Positions 7,097-13,446 of a stretch of DNA of 14,056 bases are shown piece after piece; the stretch's first letter is position 1, and each line of letters opens with the position of its first letter. Made by a program: the position numbers and the translations under genes. The notes under the pieces were generated by a model. That model worked only from the letters and a program-made list of their open reading frames with translations. It ran no database searches and had not been told where the DNA came from. The DNA is taken from positions 1 through 14,056 of the forward strand of contig CANGUJ010000050.1 of the NCBI GenBank assembly GCA_947456845.1. Direction: 5' to 3'. The stretch is from Burkholderiales bacterium. Lineage in GTDB: Bacteria; Pseudomonadota; Gammaproteobacteria; Burkholderiales; JAEUOS01.

Positions 7097-7109
7097 ATGA
7101 CAACGTATG
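7097..7109. promoter_or_regulatory. Possible second regulator site upstream of the Gfo/Idh gene
   Basis: TATGACAACGTAT lies in the 112-bp gap between the regulator and the oxidoreductase. Compared with the minus-strand reading of the main palindrome core (TATGATGACATAC) it matches at 9 of 13 positions, and it sits inside a larger ATGAC...GTCAT inverted repeat (7098-7115). If real, it would bring the oxidoreductase under the same regulator. Weak evidence. Confidence 0.25.
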
Positions 7110-7170
7110 AGTCATGCCAGGCAGGGCGGTTTGCGCGCTCCCTGGTCCGGCCCGCCTTTCCGGACTTGTC

Positions 7171-8202
7171 ATGACCCGCCGCCATCGCATGGCCCTGATC
7201 GGGCTCGGCATGGGCGCCACGCCCCATGCGCAAAGTCTCATCGACCTGCATGCGCGTGTCGAGGTGGCGGCGGCCTGCACCCGCACGGCAGAGCGCGCCG
7301 CCGCGTTCGGCGCGCGTTTCCCCTTTCCCTTGCATACCGACATCGACGCCGTGATCGCCGACCCCGCGGTGACATGCGTGCTGATCGCCACGCCGCCCGC
7401 ATCCCACCTCGATCTCGCCGAGCGCTGTGCGGCCGCCGGCAAGCATGTGCTTCTTGAAAAGCCGGTCGAACTGACCCTCGCGCGCGCCTCCGCCCTGGTG
7501 GCGGCCTGCGAGCGCGCGGGCGTCTGCCTCGGCGTGGTGTTCCAGCATCGTTTCCGGCCCGGCGCCATGCGGCTGGCGGCGCTGCTGGCCGAGGGCGCAC
7601 TGGGCGGCATCGTCGCCGCCAATGTGTATGTGCCCTGGTGGCGGCCGCAGAGCTACTACGACGCGCCCGGACGGGGTACCCTGGCGCGCGACGGCGGCGG
7701 CGTTCTCATCACCCAGGCCATCCACCAACTCGACCTGTTCCTTTCGCTTACCGATCCGGTCAGCGCCGTCGCCGCCTTCGCCGCGACCACACCCGTGCAT
7801 AGGATGGAAACCGAGGACATGGTCGCCGCGGCGCTGCGCTTCGCGAGCGGGGCGATCGGCGCGCTGATGGCCACCACCGCGGCCTATCCCGGATACGGCG
7901 AGCGCATCGAACTCATCTGCACGCGCGGCACCGCCGCGCTCACCGACGGCGCGCTGGAAGTGCAGTGGCACGACAGTCGCGTCGAGCGGGCCGGCAGCAG
8001 CGGCGGCGGGGGCGGCGGCGCCGACCCGATGGCATTTTCCAACGATGCGCATCGGGCGGTGCTGGCGGAATTCCTCGACGCCATCGAGGCGGGCCGCCAG
8101 CCGGTCAATAGCGGGCGCGCCGCCCTGCGGGTGCATCGCCTGATCGAGGCGCTCCTGGCGTCAGCGCGCGAGGGGTGCAGCATGCCGGTCGCGGCGGGCT
8201 AG
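7171..8202 (+). CDS. Gfo/Idh/MocA family NAD(P)-dependent oxidoreductase
   Basis: Sugar or sugar-acid dehydrogenase of the glucose-fructose oxidoreductase/inositol dehydrogenase family, 343 residues. The N-terminal Rossmann fold shows ALIGLGMGA, then VLIATPPASH and the hallmark VLLEKPVEL with the catalytic lysine at about K97. The C-terminal domain has GGGVLITQAIHQLDLF; H185 is the probable proton-transfer residue and D188 follows. A run of six glycines encoded by GGC/GGG codons (about 7999-8022) forms a flexible surface loop. I chose the ATG at 7171 (MTRRHRMALIGLG), since the Rossmann strand starts at once; the frame is open to 7114. No signal peptide is seen. It follows the regulator by 112 bp on the same strand and may oxidise a sugar acid taken up by the TRAP system. 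The exact substrate cannot be told from sequence. Confidence 0.9.
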   Translation: MTRRHRMALIGLGMGATPHAQSLIDLHARVEVAAACTRTAERAAAFGARFPFPLHTDIDAVIADPAVTCVLIATPPASHLDLAERCAAAGKHVLLEKPVELTLARASALVAACERAGVCLGVVFQHRFRPGAMRLAALLAEGALGGIVAANVYVPWWRPQSYYDAPGRGTLARDGGGVLITQAIHQLDLFLSLTDPVSAVAAFAATTPVHRMETEDMVAAALRFASGAIGALMATTAAYPGYGERIELICTRGTAALTDGALEVQWHDSRVERAGSSGGGGGGADPMAFSNDAHRAVLAEFLDAIEAGRQPVNSGRAALRVHRLIEALLASAREGCSMPVAAG

Positions 8203-8217
8203 GCCGGCGCGACCGCG

Positions 8218-8235
8218 TGGTAGTACCAATATAAT
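8218..8235 (+). promoter_or_regulatory. Candidate promoter/operator before the rhodanese gene
   Basis: In an unusually AT-rich pocket, a perfect 5-bp palindrome TGGTA-G-TACCA (8218-8228) is followed at once by TATAAT (8230-8235), a perfect -10 hexamer 31 bases before the GTG start. No recognisable -35 is present 16-18 bases upstream. A factor bound at the palindrome could compensate or repress. Moderate to weak evidence. Confidence 0.35.
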
Positions 8236-8266
8236 TGTCCGCTTATATGCTGATGATTGCCATGCC

Positions 8267-8656
8267 GTGAAGCACGTCACCCCCCGCGAGGCCTACGCCT
8301 ACATGGCAGGGCATCCCGAAGCCCTGCTCATCGATTGCCGCAGCGAAATCGAATTCTTCTATGTGGGCCATCCGGTGGGCGCCGTGCATGTGGCATGGCA
8401 GGAGGCGCCCGACTGGGCGGTCAATCCGTATTTCGCTCGCGAAGTGCTGGCCGAGGCGAAGTCCCGTGAACGGCCGATCTTCCTGATCTGCCGCTCCGGT
8501 CGGCGCACCCTGGACGCAGGGCGCGCGCTCGAAACCGATGGTTTTTCGGATGTCACCAATGTCCTGCACGGGTTCGAGGGCGACCTCGATGAAAGGTCGC
8601 AGCGCGGCAATCGCAATGGCTGGCGCCACGACGGACTGCCGTGGGAGCAAAGGTAG
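8267..8656 (+). CDS. Single-domain rhodanese-like protein
   Basis: Small cytoplasmic rhodanese (sulfurtransferase) of 129 residues with no signal peptide. The first half has LLIDCRSEIEF and the H-P-x-G-A-V-H segment typical of the fold. The active-site loop is ICRSGRRT with C75 as the persulfide-carrying cysteine. The C-terminal NGWRHDGLPWEQ is typical of single-domain rhodaneses in this bacterial group. The only in-frame start near the beginning of the fold is the GTG at 8267; no clear Shine-Dalgarno precedes it. A short ATG frame (MLMIAMP, 8247-8270) ends in TGA overlapping this GTG, which could couple translation. It is the last gene of the rightward group; the AT-rich patch with TATAAT upstream suggests its own promoter. 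No functional link to the sugar-acid genes is evident. Confidence 0.9.
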   Translation: MKHVTPREAYAYMAGHPEALLIDCRSEIEFFYVGHPVGAVHVAWQEAPDWAVNPYFAREVLAEAKSRERPIFLICRSGRRTLDAGRALETDGFSDVTNVLHGFEGDLDERSQRGNRNGWRHDGLPWEQR

Positions 8657-8783
8657 TCTGCCGCGCCCGCGAGGCCGGCGAGCAGCGGGCCGCGCCACGC
8701 GCGCCGAATCCGGGCGTAGCGCCCGCCCCCTTGGCCGTGCTCGCAGGATATGGCGTGCAGCCGATGCGCCCAGGGCGCAAATG

Positions 8784-8807
8784 AAAAACGCCCGGGCGTC
8801 CGGGCGT
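8784..8807 (-). terminator. Rho-independent terminator of the DUF3567 gene
   Basis: On the minus strand a perfect 7-bp stem (ACGCCCG, 6-base loop, CGGGCGT; 8807-8788) is followed by five T (8788-8784). It lies about 64 bases after the DUF3567 stop codon, in the right orientation. On the plus strand the same hairpin lacks a T-run, so it is a poor terminator for the rhodanese gene. A separate hairpin without a T-run, CGGGCG-TAG-CGCCCG, lies at 8711-8725. Confidence 0.75.
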
Positions 8808-8870
8808 CTTCGGGTTATACGATGATGCAGCGGCGAGCGTCCCGGGGGGGGCGCCGCGCGTCCGGGCGAG

Positions 8871-9161
8871 TCAGTGGAACACCACTCGCTGCATCAACAG
8901 GGCGTCGTAGCCGCTGATGAACTCGTCGACCTGGTCGGGCGTGACGTCGCCTTCATGTTCAGCCACCATGGCCCGGAAGGAATCGCGCATCTTGGCCGCC
9001 ACGGCGCCGTCGATGAAGGCGCCGCGTCCGGTGAACTTGTCGACCACCTCGAAACCCTGCAGGGCGCGCCCCTGGCAAACCTCGGCGACATAGTAGTTCG
9101 GGCTGTTGAACAGCACGTTGGTAAGGATCGCGGGCGCACTGGATTGCAACTGGATGGTCAT
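8871..9161 (-). CDS. DUF3567 family protein
   Basis: Small conserved protein of 96 residues with no known biochemical role; I recognise the family from Burkholderiales. Family signatures are NSPNYYVAEV near residue 20, GFEVVDKFTGRGAFIDG in the middle with a following helix (KMRDSFRAMV), and the C-terminal VDEFISGYDALLMQRVVFH. No signal peptide, membrane segment or cysteine cluster points to a function. The ATG at 9161 is preceded by GGAG at good spacing; the TTG at 9173 is only an upstream alternative. It is a monocistronic unit: 274 bp separate it from the gene to the right and a terminator follows it. In that gap I see only a weak candidate promoter on the minus strand (TTGAAT near 9285, TATTGA near 9262). 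Confidence 0.88.
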   Translation of the reverse strand: MTIQLQSSAPAILTNVLFNSPNYYVAEVCQGRALQGFEVVDKFTGRGAFIDGAVAAKMRDSFRAMVAEHEGDVTPDQVDEFISGYDALLMQRVVFH

Positions 9162-9435
9162 GTAAGGCTCCAAGGTGGGAGTCTCGGCGGCAGGGGCCGG
9201 GGCTCCGTTTCAATGCTTTGCGGCTGTCGTGCCTGTTCAACCCTGCCCAACATCTTCAATATCCGGCCTGAAACGCTGAATTCAAGGGCTTTTCAGGGCC
9301 AAATCGGGTTTCCGGCAGGCCGGCGCCGTCGCGGCGGCGCGGTGGATCTGGCGGGCATTCGGGATTTCCCAAGGATATCGGCCGCGCGCGCGCCAACTTG
9401 ATGGCTGTTTTCGGTCCGGCTGCCGCCGGTGCAGC

Positions 9436-9876
9436 CTATCCGCCGGCAAGGGGCGGCGCGGCGCGGCCGGTGTCTTCCTGCAGACGGATCAAGGATGCGA
9501 ACTGCGCCCCTTCCAGCGTGGCGCGCATTTGTTCGGCATGCCGCGACGGGCCTGCGTCGACCAGTATCTTTGCGGGGGGGGCGGCCGCCATGCTGCGCAG
9601 CAGACGAACGAGGCCGACCCGAAACGGCAACAGGCCGGTGCAACACAGGCAGCCCGGGGCGATGAATGCGGCTTTCACGCCAGGCGCGGCCGAAAGTGCG
9701 GCGAGCGCGGACAGGTCCGGGGTGATCACCGCCCAGGTGTGGTGCGGCGGCCGCGTGCCCAACAGGGCCTGCAGGTCGCGGGCGCGTTGATCCGCATCGA
9801 GGCCCGTGACGAGCACTGCCGGTATCGGGGTCGGCAGATTCGCGGGATCGTCGTCAGGCGCCGTCGGCGGGTTCAT
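9436..9876 (-). CDS. Short COG0523/CobW-like protein with degenerate P-loop
   Basis: Product of 146 residues that aligns by eye with the N-terminal half of CobW/COG0523 metal-chaperone GTPases. AVLVTGLDADQRARDLQALL stands where the Walker A motif (TGFLGSGKTTLL) should be, but glycine, lysine and threonine are lost. GCLCC at 75-79 is the family's metal-binding CxCC motif, and AKILVDAGPSRHAEQMRATL corresponds to the usual ILVETTGLADP region. The C-terminal part of the GTPase and the CobW C-terminal domain are absent. Nucleotide binding is therefore doubtful, while metal binding by the cysteines remains possible. The ATG at 9876 has a GGAAGG Shine-Dalgarno and overlaps the ntrX 3' end by 23 bp, so coupled translation is likely; an upstream start at 9906 is less likely. 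A run of eight C in the coding strand (9581-9574) falls at P100-P101. The CobW assignment is by motif only. Confidence 0.72.
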   Translation of the reverse strand: MNPPTAPDDDPANLPTPIPAVLVTGLDADQRARDLQALLGTRPPHHTWAVITPDLSALAALSAAPGVKAAFIAPGCLCCTGLLPFRVGLVRLLRSMAAAPPAKILVDAGPSRHAEQMRATLEGAQFASLIRLQEDTGRAAPPLAGG

Positions 9877-10507
9877 CGGCTTTCCTTCCGCCGACCGGCA
9901 GTCCAAGTGCCTTGAGCTTGCGGTACAGATGGGTGCGCTCGAGTCCGGTCTTCTCGGCGATGCGCGTCATGCTGCCTTTTTCGCGCGCCAGGTGATAAGC
10001 GAAGTAGGCACGCTCGAAGGCGTCGCGCGCCTCGCGCAGCGGCAACTCGAGATCGAGCCCCGAGATGGTGGGAGGGGGCAGTGCCTCGGCCGCTGCCGCG
10101 GGCGCGGCCGGAGGCGAAGGCGCCCCGGTGGTGCGCGGGATGCTGCGCAGCGAAAGCGCGCGCTTGACGGCCGCAAGCAGCTTCGCAAGCGCGATCGGCT
10201 TTTCGAGGAAATCGATCGCGCCTATGCGAGTGGCCTCGACGGCGGTGTCGATGGTGGCATGGCCGCTCATCATCAGCACCGGCATGGTCAGAAGGCCGCC
10301 GGCCGACCATTCCTTGAGCAGCGAGACGCCATCGGTATCTGGCATCCAGATGTCGAGCAGCACCAGGTCGTGCGACCCGGCCAACCGTGCGGCGCGCGCC
10401 TGCGCGGCGTTCTCTGCCAGGGTGATGCTGTGCCCCTCGTCGCCCAGGATCTCCGAGAGCAGTTCGCGGATGCCGATTTCGTCGTCTACCACCAGTATGT
10501 TGGCCAT
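9854..10507 (-). CDS. NtrX-like response regulator lacking the sigma-54 AAA+ domain
   Basis: Two-component response regulator of 217 residues. The receiver domain (about 1-118) has the acidic pair D8-D9, the phosphoacceptor D52 in LVLLDIWMPDTDG, S81 in MMSGHAT and K103 in FLEKPI. A Pro/Ala-rich linker (about 124-143) follows, then a Fis-type helix-turn-helix near the C-terminus (SMTRIAEKTGLERTHLYRKL). Full-length NtrX has about 450 residues with a sigma-54-interacting AAA+ domain between these parts; here it is missing entirely and the linker is in its place. The protein should bind DNA but cannot activate sigma-54 polymerase through that domain. I believe this short form recurs in related betaproteobacteria, so it is probably not a fresh deletion. 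The partner kinase gene lies 138 bp upstream; the CobW-like gene overlaps its 3' end. Confidence 0.92.
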   Translation of the reverse strand: MANILVVDDEIGIRELLSEILGDEGHSITLAENAAQARAARLAGSHDLVLLDIWMPDTDGVSLLKEWSAGGLLTMPVLMMSGHATIDTAVEATRIGAIDFLEKPIALAKLLAAVKRALSLRSIPRTTGAPSPPAAPAAAAEALPPPTISGLDLELPLREARDAFERAYFAYHLAREKGSMTRIAEKTGLERTHLYRKLKALGLPVGGRKADEPADGA

Positions 10508-10645
10508 GCCCTAAGCCTTTGCCATGAGGAAACCGTCAAGCCGGGATGGCTCGATGCGCCGCGCGCGCGTGGACCGGCATGTCGACGGCTGCGGCCCGGT
10601 TTGCTGCCCCCGCGCGAATTCTATGCCAAGCTTGCATGCCGTCCC

Positions 10646-12793
10646 TCAGGCCGCCGCGCGCAGCAGGATGCTCACACGGGCGCCGCCCCCTTCCCGATTG
10701 CCGATCTCGATGGTGCCGTGATGGTCGTCGACGATGCGCTTGACGATCGCCAGGCCCAATCCGGTGCCGCGCGCCTTGGTGGTGACGTAGGGCTCGAAGG
10801 CGCGTGCGATGATCTTTTGCGAGAAGCCCGGGCCGCTGTCGGCCACCGTGAGGCGCGCGCCGCCCGGCGCGCGCGCGGTCTCGAGTTCGATATCGGTGCG
10901 TGCGCCGCCGGCCACGGCATCCTGGGCGTTCTGCAGCAGGTTATGGATCACCTGGCGCAATTGCGCCGAGTCGCCCTGGATGGCCGGCAAGGCCGGATCC
11001 AGGTGCAGCGCCACCGGGGTTGCCGCGGTCTCATAGAGTCCCAGCACCTCGCGCACCAGCGCGTTGAGATCGAGGCTCGCCAGGGCCGCCGGCGGCGTGC
11101 GCGCGTACTCGCGGAAGTCGTCGACCATGTTCTTCATGGCGGTGACCTGCGAGACGATCATGCCGGTGCCGCGCGCGAGGATCTCGGCGTCGGGGCCGGC
11201 GAGCTTCTCGGCGAGCTTCATCTGCAGGCGCTCGGCGGAGAGCTGGATCGGCGTGAGCGGATTCTTGATCTCGTGCGCGAGGCGCTGCGCGACCTCGCCC
11301 CAGGCCGCGCTGCGTTGCGCCGATACCAGCTCGCTGATGTCGTCGCAGACCACGATGTAGCCCTGGCCGCCCGCGACCTCGAGGCGCGAGCCGCGCACCA
11401 GCAGCGTCAGACTGCGCTCGTCAGCCTCGCGCGGGCCCCGGCGCGTGAGCTCGATCTGCTGCTGCCAGACGCGGTCGCCCTGCTGCTTGAAGGCGTCGGT
11501 GACGCGTGCGGCGAAATCGGCCAGGCCGGGCAACTCGGACAGCGGCTTCCATTGCGCCTGCGACGCATCAAAAGCAAGGATCGTCTCGGCGCCCTGATTG
11601 GCGGTAGCCAGGCGCATGTCGGGATCGAACACCATCACGCCCGCGGTCAGGTTGGCGAGGATGCTCTCTAGGTAACCCTTGGCGGATTCGAGCTGGGCCT
11701 CGCGCTGGCGCACGCTGGCGCGTGCCTCGTCGAGCTGCCGGGTCATGCGGTTGAAGGACTGCGTGAGCATGCCCAGTTCGTCACGGCCGGCAATTTCCGC
11801 GCGCGGGGTGAAATCGCCCTGGGCGACCGCCTCGGTGCCCTGGGCGAGCAGGGACAGCGGCGCCGACAGCCGGTTGGAAAGATAGAACGCGGTGGCGATC
11901 GCGCCGAACAGCGCGAGCAGCAGGGTCAGGGTCAGCGTGACCGCGTAGATTTCGCGCAGATTCTTGCGCGACAGCGAAAGCTCCTGGTAGTCGCGGTAGC
12001 CGGCCTGCACCGATTCGGCGCTGGCGGTGAGCTGTTCGGGCACGTTCTGCAGTACTTGCAGGACGCGCGGTTCCGCGCCCAGCAGGCGCAGGGTGATTGG
12101 CGCTACCACACGCATGCGCAAGGCCGGCTTGTCGGCCGACTGCGCGACGTTTTCCACGCCTGCGTAGCCGCGCCCGCGCGCGGCGTCCGCCAGGATCTGC
12201 GCCGAGGGCATGTCGAGCGCGAAGCGCACGCTGGCGGTGCCGCCGGTGGCGATCAGCCTTCCCGAGGTCGTGAACACGGCGGCTTCCTGCAGGCCGGTCT
12301 GATCGATCATGCGGCCGAGGAGCGCGCCGATGGAGGCATCCGGCACGTTGGTCAGCTCCTGGGCCATCAGGCGGCTGCGACCGGCCACATCCTGCAGCAT
12401 GGCGTCGAGCGTCGTGCGGGCCAGGGTCAGGCCGGACTCCAGACTGGCGTCGACCCTCACGTTGAACCAGGACTCGATGGAGCGGGACAGGAATTGCACC
12501 GAGACGGTGTAGACCAGGGTTCCGGGGATGATGGCCATGAGCGCGAACATGAGCGTCAGGCGCGCCATCAGCTGGGTGCCGAACTGCTTGGCGCGATAGC
12601 GCCGCCACAGGCTGGCCAGCAGGTAGGCGATCACCAGCAGCATGACCACCGCGATGGCCGCGTTGAGCTTGAGCAGGAGCGCGTAGTGCCGGGTGAAGCC
12701 GCCGGTGTTGGCGCTGGCGGTGGCCAGCAGGTACAGCAGCACGCCGGAGAGCGCGAAGGTGGCGAAGAGGATGTAGCGCAGGCGGCCGCTCAT
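10646..12793 (-). CDS. NtrY-like membrane sensor histidine kinase
   Basis: Inner-membrane histidine kinase of 715 residues, partner of the NtrX-like regulator downstream. N-terminal hydrophobic segments include YILFATFALSGVLLYLLATA, AAIAVVMLLVIAYLLASLW and LTLMFALMAIIPGTLVYTVSV, followed by a periplasmic domain and another membrane helix (LTLTLLLALFGAIATAFYL). A HAMP domain (LSAPLSLLAQGTEAVAQGDF...DELGMLTQSFNRM) and a PAS-like region (ILANLTAGVMVFDPDMRLAT) come next. The HisKA H-box is LAHEIKNPLTPIQLSAERL with H507 as phosphorylation site. The ATPase shows the N-box HNLLQNAQDAV (N622), VADSGPGFS and GTGLGLAIVKRIVDDHHG. The ATG at 12793 overlaps the DUF4390 stop as ATGA, deciding the start over 12871. 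The stimulus is unknown; NtrYX systems are linked to nitrogen, redox and envelope control in other bacteria. Confidence 0.94.
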   Translation of the reverse strand: MSGRLRYILFATFALSGVLLYLLATASANTGGFTRHYALLLKLNAAIAVVMLLVIAYLLASLWRRYRAKQFGTQLMARLTLMFALMAIIPGTLVYTVSVQFLSRSIESWFNVRVDASLESGLTLARTTLDAMLQDVAGRSRLMAQELTNVPDASIGALLGRMIDQTGLQEAAVFTTSGRLIATGGTASVRFALDMPSAQILADAARGRGYAGVENVAQSADKPALRMRVVAPITLRLLGAEPRVLQVLQNVPEQLTASAESVQAGYRDYQELSLSRKNLREIYAVTLTLTLLLALFGAIATAFYLSNRLSAPLSLLAQGTEAVAQGDFTPRAEIAGRDELGMLTQSFNRMTRQLDEARASVRQREAQLESAKGYLESILANLTAGVMVFDPDMRLATANQGAETILAFDASQAQWKPLSELPGLADFAARVTDAFKQQGDRVWQQQIELTRRGPREADERSLTLLVRGSRLEVAGGQGYIVVCDDISELVSAQRSAAWGEVAQRLAHEIKNPLTPIQLSAERLQMKLAEKLAGPDAEILARGTGMIVSQVTAMKNMVDDFREYARTPPAALASLDLNALVREVLGLYETAATPVALHLDPALPAIQGDSAQLRQVIHNLLQNAQDAVAGGARTDIELETARAPGGARLTVADSGPGFSQKIIARAFEPYVTTKARGTGLGLAIVKRIVDDHHGTIEIGNREGGGARVSILLRAAA

Positions 12794-13446
12794 TTGCGCT
12801 CGCCGCCGCTGTTGACGATGGGGGCTTCCGGCCTGAACGGAAAGCGTTTCCAGTCGGAGTCGAGCGTCCACTCGCGGTTGGTGAGCGAGGACAGCTGGAA
12901 CGGCTTGGGAAGCTGATTGACATCCAGGCGCATGCGCACCGAGGCGATGTAGGTTTCCCCATTCCTGATGCGCGCGCGCTCGATGGGCAGGGGGCGCGGC
13001 CGAGCCAGCAGGCGCAATGCCTCCCCGAGCGAATTGAAGCTCTGGTAGAGCGTACCGGCCGACAGGCGGTACTGGCGGGTCAGGGCATGGTAGGAAAGCC
13101 GGTAGGTTTGCGAGATCTCGACCGGCTTTTCGTCGAACCAGTACCAGCGCGGGCGCGCCAGCTCGAGTTCGAAATTGAAGAACAGCGCCACGCCCTTGTT
13201 GATCGCCTCCTCAAGGCGCGGCGACAATTCAATGTTGTATTCGACCACCACGGCGAAGGCGTCGTCCTGGGCTTCCAGGCGCGCCTCGCGCAGTTCGATG
13301 AATTCGGCCTGCGCGTGGAATGCGGTGGCCAGGAACAGCGCCGCCAGCCAGAAACGGCTAGGCCTTGGCGATGAGCGCGTAGAAAAAACCGTCGTGAAGA
13401 GCGCACGGCAGAAGCTGGCCGTCCGCATGAACAGGGCGGACGGCAT
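12790..13446 (-). CDS. DUF4390 family exported protein
   Basis: Protein of about 218 residues of unknown function. A hydrophobic export signal (RFWLAALFLATAFHAQA) precedes the mature start at EFIELREARL, so it probably acts in the periplasm. The mature part is rich in beta-strand patterns and aromatic/basic residues (ARPRWYWFDEKPVEIS, LSYHALTRQYRLSAGTLYQS, PFQLSSLTNREWTLDSDW), as is usual for this family. The start is uncertain: ATG at 13446 has AGG at a workable distance, ATG at 13428 is the nearest to the signal but has no Shine-Dalgarno, and 13488 is the longest. Any choice overlaps the rsmB 3' end by 71-131 bp in another frame. Its stop overlaps the kinase start as ATGA, so it is translationally coupled to the kinase; it may help the kinase's periplasmic sensing (inference from position only). 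Confidence 0.82.
   Translation of the reverse strand: MPSALFMRTASFCRALFTTVFSTRSSPRPSRFWLAALFLATAFHAQAEFIELREARLEAQDDAFAVVVEYNIELSPRLEEAINKGVALFFNFELELARPRWYWFDEKPVEISQTYRLSYHALTRQYRLSAGTLYQSFNSLGEALRLLARPRPLPIERARIRNGETYIASVRMRLDVNQLPKPFQLSSLTNREWTLDSDWKRFPFRPEAPIVNSGGERK

Noticed and set aside
7990..8025. GGC/GGG-rich stretch in the oxidoreductase gene as a possible repeat element
   Set aside because: It stays in frame and encodes a short glycine loop; nothing suggests an inserted element.
8711..8725. CGGGCG-TAG-CGCCCG hairpin as a rhodanese terminator
   Set aside because: No T-run follows on either strand and the stem is only 6 bp.
8844..8851. Run of eight G after the DUF3567 gene
   Set aside because: It lies outside any coding region, between stop codon and terminator, so slippage would have no obvious effect.
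10625..10640. GCCAAGCTTGCATGCC, identical to 16 bases flanking the HindIII/SphI end of the pUC19 polylinker
   Set aside because: The match ends at once on both sides and the genomic context (ntrY stop, ntrX start) is continuous, so chance is likelier than vector contamination. A vector screen of the assembly would settle it.
9806..11671. Plus-strand open frame of 621 codons
   Set aside because: It is antisense to the NtrX-like and NtrY-like genes. Its composition is Arg/Ala/Gly-rich and shows no motifs; such long shadows are common in GC-rich DNA.
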